Shown in pieces: positions 28,586-37,551 of a stretch of 64,000 nucleotides of DNA. Below the pieces are notes generated by a model, which ran no database searches, had not been told where the DNA came from, and saw only the letters and a program-made list of their open reading frames with translations. Source of the stretch: Clostridiales bacterium (GTDB lineage: Bacteria > Bacillota > Clostridia > Peptostreptococcales > Anaerovoracaceae); contig DUVF01000028.1 of assembly GCA_012841165.1 (NCBI GenBank), forward strand, positions 1-64,000. Direction: 5' to 3'. The position numbers and the translations under genes were made by a program. The number at the start of each line of letters is the position of its first letter. Within the stretch, counting starts at the first letter, position 1.

Positions 28586-28614
28586 ATTATAACTGTCTTT
28601 TATTCGTTGCGCAA
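28586..28614 (-). promoter_or_regulatory. promoter of the ECF-kinase-DUF3842 operon
   Basis: Minus-strand TTGCGC (28609-28614), a 17-base spacer and a perfect TATAAT (28586-28591). The predicted start at about 28579 gives a leader of about 120 nt. Confidence 0.75.
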
Positions 28615-28637
28615 GCTTTCCGGCGCCGAAAGTTTCA

Positions 28638-29939
28638 TCATTCAATTTCAATCAGATGATAGGTCTTTTTTCCTTTTTTCAGCAGCAACCGGCCTTCTGT
28701 GAAATCTTCCGCCCTTATCGCCCGCTTAGCATCGGTTTCTTTTTCGCCGTTCACGCTTAGACCGCCTTGTTCGATCGTGCGGAAACCTTCACCTTTACTT
28801 TTTACCAGGCCGATCTGGGCGAGCAAGGTCACCAGACCGACGCCCTCGCCGGCAAAGACTTCAGCCGACAGAACCGTTTTGGGAACATCATCTGTCAAGC
28901 CTTGGCCGGTAAACAAGGCTCTGGCTGCCTGCTGAGCTTTCTCAGCTTCCTCTTTACCGTGAACCAGACTGGTCACTTCGTAGGCCAGGATTTCCTTGGC
29001 CTGGTTGATTTCCTGATCCTTTAAGCCGCCCAGGCGCTCCACCTCTTCCATCGGCAGGAAGGTCAACATCGCCAGACAGTTGCGCACATCCGCGTCTTCA
29101 ACATTTCGCCAATATTGATAGAACTCGTAGGGTGTGGTTTTCAAAGGATCGAGCCAGAGCGCCCCCTTCTGTGTTTTTCCCATCTTCTTGCCTTCGCTGG
29201 TGGTCAGCAAAGCGAAAGTCATTCCGTATACTTTTTCCTGCTCTTCCCGCCGAACCAGGTCAACGCCGGCCAGAATATTGGACCATTGATCGTCGCCGCC
29301 AAACTGCATTTTGCAATTATGACGCCGGTACAATTCCAGAAAATCATAGCCCTGCATCAGCATGTAATTAAATTCTAAAAAGGTCAGGCCGGTCTCCAGC
29401 CTCTGTTTGTAGCACTCTGCCCTGAGCATGTTGTTGACGGAAAAATGCCGGCCTATCGTGCGGATGAAATTGACATAATTCAAATCCAACAGCCAGTCGG
29501 CATTGTTTTCGATGATCGCCTTTCCGTCGTCAAAGCCTATGAAACGGTCGAACAGCTGCGCAAACTTGCGCGCGTTCTGCATGATGTCGTCCTTGGTCAT
29601 CATCTGCCGCATATCCGTCCGGCCGGAGGGATCCCCCACCATGGTGGTGCCGCCGCCCAGCAAGACAATTGGCCGGTGCCCATATTTCTGCATGTACATC
29701 ATTATAATGACCTGAATGAAGTGGCCGACATGCAGGGAATCGGCCGTCGGATCAAAGCCGATATAAAAAGTTACCTTTTCCTTGCCCAGCAACTCCCGAA
29801 TCTCTTCGGCATAGGTGGTCTGCCGGATAAAGCCTCTTTCTTCAAGTACATCAAAAACATTGCTGTGGCGGCTGACATTATCTGGAATTTCAGGTCGCGC
29901 TGCCTCAGCCGGTAAATTAGAATCCTTCGTAAACGTCAT
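28638..29939 (-). CDS. tyrS: tyrosyl-tRNA synthetase
   Basis: The 433 aa class Ic enzyme charges tRNA-Tyr. It shows HIGH as LHVGHF, KMSKS as KKMGKT and a C-terminal S4 RNA-binding domain ([18 protein letters not shown]). The spacing [21 protein letters not shown] is typical of bacterial TyrRS. An N-terminal extension of about 25 residues precedes the core. The ATG at 29939 has GGAGG eight bases upstream; the longer frame to 29996 is not supported. No T-box is present; instead three 25-bp repeats lie upstream. Confidence 0.95.
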   Translation of the reverse strand: MTFTKDSNLPAEAARPEIPDNVSRHSNVFDVLEERGFIRQTTYAEEIRELLGKEKVTFYIGFDPTADSLHVGHFIQVIIMMYMQKYGHRPIVLLGGGTTMVGDPSGRTDMRQMMTKDDIMQNARKFAQLFDRFIGFDDGKAIIENNADWLLDLNYVNFIRTIGRHFSVNNMLRAECYKQRLETGLTFLEFNYMLMQGYDFLELYRRHNCKMQFGGDDQWSNILAGVDLVRREEQEKVYGMTFALLTTSEGKKMGKTQKGALWLDPLKTTPYEFYQYWRNVEDADVRNCLAMLTFLPMEEVERLGGLKDQEINQAKEILAYEVTSLVHGKEEAEKAQQAARALFTGQGLTDDVPKTVLSAEVFAGEGVGLVTLLAQIGLVKSKGEGFRTIEQGGLSVNGEKETDAKRAIRAEDFTEGRLLLKKGKKTYHLIEIE

Positions 29940-29957
29940 ATCGCTATCCTCCAAAGC

Positions 29958-30033
29958 AGGTATTAAACTAAACTGTCGCCGGCAGGTATCAAGCAAGCTA
30001 TTACCGGCAGATATAAAACAAGTTATCGCCGGC
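29958..30033. repeat. three imperfect 25-bp direct repeats
   Basis: Units at 29958-29983, 29984-30008 and 30009-30033 each begin AGRTAT and end with (C/A)CCGGC or GCCGGC on the plus strand. They fill the gap between rpiB and tyrS almost completely. They are too regular to be chance and could be a protein-binding array in the tyrS leader. Confidence 0.7.
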
Positions 30034-30034
30034 T

Positions 30035-30490
30035 TCAGCGAGCTCCGGCTTTTTCTTTCTCAATATCCGAAATCGCGTTTACCCGGCGTTCGTGGCGGCC
30101 GCCTTCAAAGACATTGTCCAGCCAGGCGTCCACTATGGGAATCGCCTGCTCTGGGCTTAAAACACGTCCTCCCAGCGCCAGCAGATTGGCATTATTGTGT
30201 CGGCTCGCCATTTCCGCCATAAAGACATTGGTGCAGAGAGCACAGCGGACGCCCGGTACTTTATTGGCAGAAATCGAAATGCCGACGCCGGTTCCGCAGA
30301 ATACAATCCCTCGATCGGCCCTGCCGGCGGCCACTTCTTCTCCACAGATTTTTCCATAATAGGGATAATCTACCGAATCCTCGCTCTTTGTGCCCAGATC
30401 ACGCCATTCAATGCCGCGTTTTGTCAAGTGTTCCTTTACTGTTTCTTTAAGAATAAACCCGCCATGATCCGCCGCCAATGCGATCAACAT
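30035..30490 (-). CDS. rpiB: ribose-5-phosphate isomerase B
   Basis: It interconverts ribose 5-phosphate and ribulose 5-phosphate. The 151 aa protein has the RpiB/LacAB fold with [10 protein letters not shown], the active-site Cys in [13 protein letters not shown], and the [13 protein letters not shown] motif. The GGAGG SD lies about nine bases before the ATG at 30490. It follows tsaC by 43 bases. Confidence 0.95.
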   Translation of the reverse strand: MLIALAADHGGFILKETVKEHLTKRGIEWRDLGTKSEDSVDYPYYGKICGEEVAAGRADRGIVFCGTGVGISISANKVPGVRCALCTNVFMAEMASRHNNANLLALGGRVLSPEQAIPIVDAWLDNVFEGGRHERRVNAISDIEKEKAGAR

Positions 30491-30533
30491 ATAACCCTTA
30501 CCTCCGCTTTAAAATTAAACGTCTATCTCATCC

Positions 30534-31571
30534 TTAAAGGTCTATTACATGATAGCCGGCCGATTTGAGCAAGCGGTTCATGACGGCAAAACTCAGGTCG
30601 CCGTCTGTCTGGCTTACAGTTCCGGCCAATATTATATCGGCGCCTTCAAGATCTGCCCGGCGCAGGCGATCAAATAGCTCAAAAGCTGCCTTTTCCGGCG
30701 ACAGCTCGTTGAGCCGCCATTCGACAACTTGTTTGCCGGCCGCGGTCTCGATCTGGCACAGGCGCTTCATCTCCGGCCCGATCCGCTCCGCCGGCCCGCG
30801 CACAACGATGACCTCGGCCTTGGGCGCGTAATGCCGGTATTTCATTCCCGGAGCTTTTGGTTTCCAGCCGCTCTCCGCGTAATTCTGCCTGGCTGTATTC
30901 AATGCAGGATCCATAGTCACCCGAATTCCTGTTTTCTCAAAAATAACGCCGGCTGTGACAAAACCCGGGCGCAGGATCTCCGGAGTTTCCAGGGTCAGAT
31001 CAAGAACCGTCGATTCGATACCGACACGACAATCTCCGGCAGTGATGATCATAGGCACCTTATCGTTTAAGTCAGCGATAACGTGCTCCGCCCTGGTTGG
31101 GCTGGGCCCGCCGGACAAGTTGGCGCTGGGCGCGGCAATCGGCCGCTCTGCCTGGCTAATCAATGCGCGGGCTACCGGATGGCCGGGCAACCTGAGGCCG
31201 ACTGTTGACAGCCCGGCAGTCGTGATATCGGGGAATCCATCTGCCCGGGGCAGCACTAATGTCAGCGGGCCCGGCCAGAAAGCCGCCGCCAGCCGCTCGG
31301 CTCTGTCGTCCCAGCCGGTGGTCGACGCGGCCGCCTGATCCAGATCGGCCACATGAACGATCAGCGGATTGTCCGCCGGGCGGCCTTTCACAGTGAAAAT
31401 CTGCCCGACCGCTTCCGGATTGAGCGCGTCCGCTCCCAGACCATATACCGTCTCGGTAGGAAAGGCGACCAGACCGCCCCGGCGAATGATGGCCGCCGCT
31501 TTTTCCAATCCGGCTTCGCGTTCCGGTGCAGTCGCTTCGTCATAGTTGAGAATAATCGTACGACAGGTCAC
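30534..31571 (-). CDS. tsaC: threonylcarbamoyl-AMP synthase (Sua5 type)
   Basis: It makes threonylcarbamoyl-AMP from Thr, bicarbonate and ATP for t6A37 in tRNAs. The 345 aa protein has the YrdC domain (AFPTETVYGLGADA, KGRPADNPLIVH, APSANLSGGPSPT) and a C-terminal Sua5 domain of about 130 residues, so it is the long Sua5/YwlC form. The start is GTG at 31571 with a rather distant GAGGA SD; no ATG fits. It follows prfA by 28 bases. Confidence 0.94.
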   Translation of the reverse strand: MTCRTIILNYDEATAPEREAGLEKAAAIIRRGGLVAFPTETVYGLGADALNPEAVGQIFTVKGRPADNPLIVHVADLDQAAASTTGWDDRAERLAAAFWPGPLTLVLPRADGFPDITTAGLSTVGLRLPGHPVARALISQAERPIAAPSANLSGGPSPTRAEHVIADLNDKVPMIITAGDCRVGIESTVLDLTLETPEILRPGFVTAGVIFEKTGIRVTMDPALNTARQNYAESGWKPKAPGMKYRHYAPKAEVIVVRGPAERIGPEMKRLCQIETAAGKQVVEWRLNELSPEKAAFELFDRLRRADLEGADIILAGTVSQTDGDLSFAVMNRLLKSAGYHVIDL

Positions 31572-31599
31572 AGCTGTTCGCTTTCCTCTCCGCTTTATG

Positions 31600-32667
31600 T
31601 TAAAAATTACGCATTTTATCTGCTTGGTCGGAAGTGATCAAACCATCGATGATCTCGTCAATTTCACCATCCAGAAAATAGTCCAGCTTATAGATCGTCA
31701 GCCCTATCCGATGATCCGACACTCTTCCCTGCGGGAAATTATAGGTCCGAATGCGCTCGCTGCGGTCTCCGCTGCCGACCTGATTTTTCCGAATCTCGGA
31801 AACCTCCTGGTTTTGCTCCTGCAGTTTCAGATCATACAACTTGGCCCGCAAAACTTTAAATGCCTTGTCTTTGTTTTTCAGCTGCGACTTCTCATCCTGG
31901 CAGGTGACGACAATCCCGGTCGGTTCGTGAGTCAGGCGGACGGCGGAATCGGTCGTGTTTACAGACTGTCCGCCATTGCCGGATGAACGGTAAACATCGA
32001 CCCGGACGTCATTGGGATTGAGATCGACTTCGACATCGTCAACTTCGGGAAGCACCGCCACAGTTGCCGCCGAGGTGTGAATCCGTCCGCCCGATTCAGT
32101 TTCCGGTACCCGCTGTACCCGATGCACGCCGCTTTCATACTTCAACCGTGAATAAGCGCCTCTGCCCCGGATCAGAACGACTACTTCCTTCACACCGCCA
32201 ATTCCGGTCTCGTTGAGATCCATGATTTCCGATTTCCAGTTCCGCCGCTCGGCGTAACGCAGATACATACGCAGCAGATCACCCGCGAACAGAGCAGCTT
32301 CTTCACCGCCGGTGCCGGCCCTGATTTCAATGATAACGTTCTTTTCATCATTCGGGTCCTTCGGTATCAAAAGAATGCGCAAGGCTTCGCTGCTGGTCTG
32401 CAGGCGTTCTTCCAATTCAGCCAGTTCCTCTTTGACAAGTTCACGCATTTCTTCGTCCATGCCGCCTTCGCCAAGCATTTCCTTAGTTGCCGCCAGATCA
32501 TCCTTCGTCTTTTTATATTCCTGATATTGGTGCACGATCGGTTCCATATCCGACATTTCCTTGACATGGCGCCGCCAGTTCTCCTGATCAGCAATCACAG
32601 CCGGATCGGATACCTTAAGGCTCAATTCGTGATATTTTTCATCCATAAAATCCAGTTTGTCAAACAT
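31600..32667 (-). CDS. prfA: peptide chain release factor 1
   Basis: RF1 reads UAA and UAG and hydrolyses peptidyl-tRNA. The 355 aa protein has the peptide anticodon as PET in [15 protein letters not shown], and the GGQ catalytic motif in [17 protein letters not shown], the substrate of PrmC encoded about 1 kb upstream. The ATG at 32667 (MFDKLDF) gives the family N terminus; an in-frame ATG 15 bases upstream at 32682 cannot be ruled out. A strong hairpin lies just before the start. Confidence 0.95.
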   Translation of the reverse strand: MFDKLDFMDEKYHELSLKVSDPAVIADQENWRRHVKEMSDMEPIVHQYQEYKKTKDDLAATKEMLGEGGMDEEMRELVKEELAELEERLQTSSEALRILLIPKDPNDEKNVIIEIRAGTGGEEAALFAGDLLRMYLRYAERRNWKSEIMDLNETGIGGVKEVVVLIRGRGAYSRLKYESGVHRVQRVPETESGGRIHTSAATVAVLPEVDDVEVDLNPNDVRVDVYRSSGNGGQSVNTTDSAVRLTHEPTGIVVTCQDEKSQLKNKDKAFKVLRAKLYDLKLQEQNQEVSEIRKNQVGSGDRSERIRTYNFPQGRVSDHRIGLTIYKLDYFLDGEIDEIIDGLITSDQADKMRNF

Positions 32668-32692
32668 TGTCTTTCGTCCCATTTATATGCAA

Positions 32693-32724
32693 GACCGGTC
32701 GGCCGTTCGATCAGCCGGCCGGTC
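32693..32724 (-). promoter_or_regulatory. G+C-rich hairpin just upstream of prfA
   Basis: Minus-strand arms GACCGGCCGGC and GCCGACCGGTC pair over eleven positions with one mismatch. The hairpin ends 10-25 bases before the candidate prfA starts. No U-run follows, so translational control or a processing site is more likely than termination. Confidence 0.4.
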
Positions 32725-32741
32725 AATTGATGCCGCATTCT

Positions 32742-32774
32742 AAAAATGACCGGAACAGTCTTTCCGGTCATTTT
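32742..32774 (-). terminator. rpmE terminator
   Basis: Perfect complementary arms AATGACCGGAA and TTCCGGTCATT on the minus strand are followed by TTTTTAG. This strong intrinsic terminator begins five bases after the rpmE stop. Confidence 0.85.
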
Positions 32775-32778
32775 CTTG

Positions 32779-32979
32779 TTATTCCATGTTGAACTTTTTC
32801 TTAAACTTTTCAACACGCCCGCCCCGGTTGACAAACTTTTGCTGTCCGGTAAAAAACGGATGGCAGGCAGAACAAACATCCAGTCTGATTTCTTCCTTTA
32901 ATGATTTGGTTATAAATTCATTTCCGCAGGCACAGGTAACCTTGCATTCCTTATATCCGGGATGGATTCCTTCTTTCAT
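32779..32979 (-). CDS. rpmE: 50S ribosomal protein L31, zinc-binding form
   Basis: A 66 aa ribosomal protein starting [11 protein letters not shown]. The zinc-ligand cysteines are in TCACGNEF and [10 protein letters not shown], so it is the Cys-containing, zinc-dependent type. The ATG at 32979 has AAGGTG seven bases upstream; a GTG nine bases earlier overlaps that SD. It has its own promoter and terminator, so it can be expressed alone. Confidence 0.95.
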   Translation of the reverse strand: MKEGIHPGYKECKVTCACGNEFITKSLKEEIRLDVCSACHPFFTGQQKFVNRGGRVEKFKKKFNME

Positions 32980-33048
32980 TGGTTTCACCTTCTTTCCGTA
33001 TCGGTCGAATCCAAGCTTTATTTTTCATTATTTGTTCAAAGCTATTAC

Positions 33049-33077
33049 ATGTTAGCACAAGGCCTTTGCTCGTGCAA
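33049..33077 (-). promoter_or_regulatory. rpmE promoter
   Basis: Minus-strand TTGCAC (33072-33077), a 17-base spacer and TAACAT (33049-33054), about 70 bases before the rpmE start. The match is 4 of 6 bases in the -10 box. Confidence 0.5.
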
Positions 33078-33099
33078 GTGATTTTTCCGCTTAAACCGC

Positions 33100-33978
33100 T
33101 TAAACAGCGCGGCACTTGAAGATCCGGTCACGACCTGCCAGGTCAGGCAAAACCGATATTTCGTCGTATTTCCCGCTGAATTCAACTATTTCCCTTATAA
33201 TCGCACCTTGATCATAGCCAATTTCCATGATCAGCCAGCCGCCTTTTTGCAGATATTCAGCAGCATCAGCTATGATGCGTTTATAGAAAACAAGTCCATC
33301 GTCTCCGCCATCGAGCGCCAACAACGGCTCATGTTCAACGATCTCGCGCTGCAAAGTTGAGATCACCGCAGTTTTTATGTAAGGCGGATTCGCGGCTATG
33401 GCGTGAAAATCTCTTTTACCAACACGCTTACGAAAGGCGCCGAACAGATCGCTTTCAACAAATTTACAGCGTCTGTCGACACCTAAGGCTTCAGCATTAC
33501 GCCGGGCGATCGCCAGCGCCGCCGGGCTGATGTCTGCCAGAGTCACTTTGGCTTGTTCAAAACGTTTGGCCAGACTCAGGCCGATGACACCGCTGCCGCA
33601 GCAAAGATCCAATATCTGCAGCCCGCCCCAGGGAGACTTTTGCTGTTTCATCTCCTTATACAGCTCAATTACAAGCAGCTCTGTTTCCTGCCGGGGGATC
33701 AAGACATCCGGCGTCACTATAAAGCGTTGATCCAAAAAATCCTGGTATCCGATAATATACTGTACCGGTTTTCCGGCTGCTCTTTCATCTATCAAACTGA
33801 AGTATGCGTCACAGACGCGTTCGTCCTGCATGAGCGGATACTTTAAATACAGCTGGTTGCGATCCAGCTCGAGCAGGTGGCACATGATCAGTTCAGCGTC
33901 GATCCGCGAATCCGGGCAGCCGGCTTCCGCCAGAGCAACTTCACCGATCCGCAGCATTTCTTTAATAATCAGGCTCAT
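33100..33978 (-). CDS. prmC: release factor glutamine methyltransferase
   Basis: PrmC methylates the Gln of the GGQ motif of RF1 and RF2 with SAM. The 292 aa protein has a helical N-terminal domain, the SAM-binding ILDLCCGSGVIGLSLA and the catalytic NPPY in AIAANPPYIKT. The ATG at 33978 overlaps the DUF1385 gene by 17 bases with GAGG upstream. Its substrate prfA follows downstream, separated by rpmE. Confidence 0.95.
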   Translation of the reverse strand: MSLIIKEMLRIGEVALAEAGCPDSRIDAELIMCHLLELDRNQLYLKYPLMQDERVCDAYFSLIDERAAGKPVQYIIGYQDFLDQRFIVTPDVLIPRQETELLVIELYKEMKQQKSPWGGLQILDLCCGSGVIGLSLAKRFEQAKVTLADISPAALAIARRNAEALGVDRRCKFVESDLFGAFRKRVGKRDFHAIAANPPYIKTAVISTLQREIVEHEPLLALDGGDDGLVFYKRIIADAAEYLQKGGWLIMEIGYDQGAIIREIVEFSGKYDEISVLPDLAGRDRIFKCRAV

Positions 33979-34960
33979 TCACACATTCCTCAAAGGACTC
34001 ACATTCTTTGGTGTAAACCGGCGTATCTGCAGGCACCAACACCGCTTTCATAGCCGCTATAGCAACTTCCAGCTGAGGCTCGTCCGGTTCGATCGTAGTG
34101 ATTTTCTGCAATGCCAAGCCGGGCAGACTCAGAAGGCGCACGATCAGCGAGTCGCTGCGTCCCGCCCAGCGCAAAAGTTCATAAGACAAGCCGGCGACTA
34201 AAGGTATCAGCAACAGGCGGGATGTGATCCTCCAGAACAGATCCGGCCAGCCCAGCAGGGAGAACAGAAACAGGCTGATCACCATCACGAACATCAGAAA
34301 GCTGGTGCCGCAGCGCGGATGCAGCGGTAAAAAATCTTTGCAGTTCTCCGGCGTCAAAGCTAAGCCGCTTTCGTAGCAATGGATCGTTTTGTGCTCGGCG
34401 CCATGATACTTAAAGACTGTTTGGATGTCTTTCATTTTAGAGATCAGCACAACGTAGACTATGAACAATATAATCCGGAAAAGACCTTCGGAGATATTGA
34501 GAAAAACCTCATTGGTCGATATGTATTTGAACAGGCTGGCCACTCCGGTAGGGGCGATAATGAAAATACCTACAGTAAATAAAACAGCAATAAAAACCGA
34601 CAAATACATGGCGGCGGTGAATGCCTTTTTTTCTCCAAAGCGTTTTTCCAACCAGATCGTAAGCCGGTCTTTTTCACATTCTTCGCCTTCTGCCTTTTCT
34701 AACACTTCTGCCGAATACAGCAAGGTTTTAGTTCCGCTGACCAGCGCGTCGGCAAACACAAAGATGCCCCGCAGCAAAGGGATCCGGCGCAGGCGGTTGG
34801 GGGTCGTAAGTTTCTCAGTTTTTATATGCAGCTTGTTGTTGGGCAGTCGAATGACAACCGCGGTACGATCCGAACCTTTCATCATGATGCCTTCCAAAAC
34901 CGCTTGGCCCCCTATTTTGGTCGGACAGGCATCCTTGATAAATATCTTGTCTAAATCCAT
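33962..34960 (-). CDS. DUF1385 membrane protein (YqhQ-like)
   Basis: A 332 aa conserved protein of unknown function with the family hallmark GGQAVLEGIMMKG near the N terminus, four to five hydrophobic segments between residues 120 and 275, and FHGAEHKTIHCYESG-type motif (here YHGAEHKTIHCYE). His and Glu of this motif suggest a metal site; this is inference. It starts two bases after the rho stop, and its neighbours rho, prmC and prfA are the conserved context in Clostridia. Confidence 0.9.
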   Translation of the reverse strand: MDLDKIFIKDACPTKIGGQAVLEGIMMKGSDRTAVVIRLPNNKLHIKTEKLTTPNRLRRIPLLRGIFVFADALVSGTKTLLYSAEVLEKAEGEECEKDRLTIWLEKRFGEKKAFTAAMYLSVFIAVLFTVGIFIIAPTGVASLFKYISTNEVFLNISEGLFRIILFIVYVVLISKMKDIQTVFKYHGAEHKTIHCYESGLALTPENCKDFLPLHPRCGTSFLMFVMVISLFLFSLLGWPDLFWRITSRLLLIPLVAGLSYELLRWAGRSDSLIVRLLSLPGLALQKITTIEPDEPQLEVAIAAMKAVLVPADTPVYTKECESFEECVNEPDY

Positions 34961-34962
34961 TT

Positions 34963-36474
34963 TTATTCCAATCGTGTTTTCTTTATAATCTGTATGAAAT
35001 CGGCGTTCGATTTCGTATGCGTCAGATAATCGATGATCAATTCGGTAACTTCCTGCGTATTCTGATTGGCCAACGCCCGGCGCATGTACCAGATGGCCTC
35101 CAGCTCATCTTGCGACATCAGCAGATCTTCTCTTCTGGTTCCCGATTTATTAAGATTGATCGCCGGGAAAATCCGTTTCTCTGAAAGCTTACGGTCGAGA
35201 TGTAATTCCATATTACCGGTGCCTTTAAATTCTTCAAAGATGACATCATCCATCCGGCTGCCGGTTTCGATCAGTGCTGTCGCCAATATAGTTATACTGC
35301 CGCCTTCTTCCATATTTCTGGCTGCGCCGAAGAATTTTTTCGGCTTATGCAGCGCGCCTGGATCCAAACCGCCGGACAGCGTCCGCCCTGTCGGCGGAAT
35401 GACCAGATTATAGGCTCTGGCCAAACGGGTTATGCTGTCTAACAGGATGACGACATCTTTCCCGTGCTCCACCAGCCGCTGTGCCCGGGCCAGCACCATT
35501 TCAGCCACCTTGACATGGTTGTTCGGCAGCTCATCGAAAGTCGAATAGATGACTTCGCCATTTATGGAACGCTGCATATCGGTGACTTCTTCCGGCCTTT
35601 CATCGACCAACAGGACGATCAACTCAATATCCGGATAATGCTTCTCAATGCTTGAGGCAACTTTCTTCAGCAAAACGGTTTTTCCCGCTTTGGGCGGTGC
35701 GACGATCAAACCGCGCTGTCCTTTGCCGATAGGCGCGACCAAGTCGATCAAACGCATCGCCATTTCTGAAGTTCCCGAACCCAAAGTAATGCGCTGATTG
35801 GGGAAAATCGGCGTCAGATCTTCAAAATCAGGCCGGCGCATGGCCACGCCCGGCTCATCCCCATTGACTTCCTTAATAAAGAGGATGGCGCCAAATTTCT
35901 CTCCCTCGTTTGGTTTGCGGGCAATACCCTTGATCTTATCACCTGTCTTAAGATTGAAGCGCCGGATCTGGGCGGGCGAAACATAGACATCCTGATCGCT
36001 TGTCAGGAAATTGTCAAATCGGAGAAAACCGAAGCCGCCGTCGGCCAGATCAAGTACGCCTTCAACTTCGGGTCTGTCTTCGCTCGGCTGGTACACCCGT
36101 TTTTCCCGCTCGCCTGAAGCCGCGGGCGGCGTTTCCATGGACTGTATTTCCATAGGCGGATTTTCCACAAATTGCGTTTCCGCTTCTTCGTTTATCCTTA
36201 AAGTTTCGGCTGAACTCTGACCCGCCGCCTCAGCGGTATGAACAGACGACGCTGTTTCATCGTGGCGGATCTTAGGTGGTCTCCCGCGTCGAACCGGAGC
36301 TTTTTTTTCTTCCGCTTTATCCACGGCTTCAGAAGAAGTCAACGCCTGCAGCAATTCTGCCTTTTTCAGAGTATGGTAACCTTTAATCCCGAAAACTTTG
36401 GCGATCTCGCGCAACTCACTGACTTTTTTTGATTTTAAAATCGATAGATCCATCTCGTTCGTGTTTGCCATCAT
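34963..36474 (-). CDS. rho: transcription termination factor Rho
   Basis: Rho is a hexameric RNA-dependent ATPase that ends transcription. The 503 aa protein has the N-terminal Rho_N domain (LKSKKVSELREIAKVFGIKG), a charged low-complexity insert at about 55-130, the cold-shock-like RNA-binding domain (GVLDLADGGFGFLRFDNFL) and the ATPase core with Walker A APPKAGKTV and the Walker B/R-loop region. The insert makes it longer than the E. coli protein (419 aa). The ATG at 36474 follows AAAGGTG by six bases; an upstream GTG at 36483 is part of that SD. Confidence 0.95.
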   Translation of the reverse strand: MMANTNEMDLSILKSKKVSELREIAKVFGIKGYHTLKKAELLQALTSSEAVDKAEEKKAPVRRGRPPKIRHDETASSVHTAEAAGQSSAETLRINEEAETQFVENPPMEIQSMETPPAASGEREKRVYQPSEDRPEVEGVLDLADGGFGFLRFDNFLTSDQDVYVSPAQIRRFNLKTGDKIKGIARKPNEGEKFGAILFIKEVNGDEPGVAMRRPDFEDLTPIFPNQRITLGSGTSEMAMRLIDLVAPIGKGQRGLIVAPPKAGKTVLLKKVASSIEKHYPDIELIVLLVDERPEEVTDMQRSINGEVIYSTFDELPNNHVKVAEMVLARAQRLVEHGKDVVILLDSITRLARAYNLVIPPTGRTLSGGLDPGALHKPKKFFGAARNMEEGGSITILATALIETGSRMDDVIFEEFKGTGNMELHLDRKLSEKRIFPAINLNKSGTRREDLLMSQDELEAIWYMRRALANQNTQEVTELIIDYLTHTKSNADFIQIIKKTRLE

Positions 36475-36501
36475 ATGATACACCTTTATTGCTCCCTTTT
36501 T

Positions 36502-37497
36502 TTATTTACTTACTTGAGCATAGGCCGGCTTGCGGTCCATGTGGTGAAGCGCTTCCACAAAACGGATAGTTCCCGTCTCGCTGCGCATGACAACGGAATG
36601 TGTTTTGACAACATTGTTGGGCAAGTAACGAACCCCGCGAAGCATATCGCCGTCGGTTACGCCGGTGGCTACAAACAGAGCGGCGTCCCCCTGGACCAGA
36701 TCGTCAAGCGTCAGAATGCGTTCAAACATATCCGGCTGTTTTTCTTTCAACAGTTTTTCTTCCTCAGTTTTCGCGTACAAGCGTCCCTGCATTTCACCGC
36801 CCAGACATTTAATGGCCGCGGCTGCCAAAACACCCTCCGGCGCTCCGCCAATGCCTGTCATAACATCAACACCGCTTTCTTCCATGCAGGTTGCTATGGC
36901 GCCGCCGACGTCGCCGTCACGAAACAGCTTGATCCGACATCCCAGTTCACGGCATTCTTTGATTAAATCGTTATGGCGGTCACGTTCCAGCATGCTAACC
37001 GTCAACTCTTCAATGCGCTTACCTGTAGCCTCAGCAACGCTGATCAAATTCTGTTTAAGAGGTTTGTTCAAATCAATAGCACCCTTAGCTTCCGGCCCGA
37101 CTGCGATTTTTTCCATATAGAAGACCTTGGTTCTAAACAATTGCCCCCGCGGCGCCACAGCGATTACAGAGATGGCGTTACCGATGCCTTTAGCCGTCGA
37201 AGTCGTTCCGTCTAAAGGATCAACCGCTATGTCGACCTGCGGTGCGGCGATACCCGCCTTACCAATCCTTTCTCCGATATACAGCATCGGCGCTTCGTCT
37301 TTTTCGCCTTCCCCTATAACAACTTCACCATCGATCTCGATAGTATCGAACATCAAACGCATACCGTTAACGGCGGATTGATCGGCGGCGTCTTTGTCTC
37401 CTCGTCCCATCCATTTCGCGCAGGCGATGGCGGCATTTTCCGTCACGCGAACGAGGCTCAGACCCAGGTTACGATTCATCTGATGCTTTACGTACAT
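36502..37497 (-). CDS. glpX: fructose-1,6-bisphosphatase, class II
   Basis: It hydrolyses fructose 1,6-bisphosphate to fructose 6-phosphate in gluconeogenesis. The 331 aa protein has the lithium-sensitive phosphatase motif VDPLDGTTSTAKG and the metal-binding GEGEKDEAPML. GGGG lies nine bases before the ATG at 37497. Only 27 bases separate it from rho, so the two may be transcribed together. Confidence 0.95.
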   Translation of the reverse strand: MYVKHQMNRNLGLSLVRVTENAAIACAKWMGRGDKDAADQSAVNGMRLMFDTIEIDGEVVIGEGEKDEAPMLYIGERIGKAGIAAPQVDIAVDPLDGTTSTAKGIGNAISVIAVAPRGQLFRTKVFYMEKIAVGPEAKGAIDLNKPLKQNLISVAEATGKRIEELTVSMLERDRHNDLIKECRELGCRIKLFRDGDVGGAIATCMEESGVDVMTGIGGAPEGVLAAAAIKCLGGEMQGRLYAKTEEEKLLKEKQPDMFERILTLDDLVQGDAALFVATGVTDGDMLRGVRYLPNNVVKTHSVVMRSETGTIRFVEALHHMDRKPAYAQVSK

Positions 37498-37551
37498 TTT
37501 CTTTACCCCTTTCGTCTGTCTAACTCAGGTTCCTCTAGTCTTGCCCTGGCT

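Noticed and set aside
10662-30034. T-box leaders before the five tRNA synthetase genes (cysS, proS, asnS, lysS, tyrS)
   Set aside because: Upstream gaps are too short or lack the T-box sequence and specifier stem; no AGGGUGGNACCGCG-like motif was seen.
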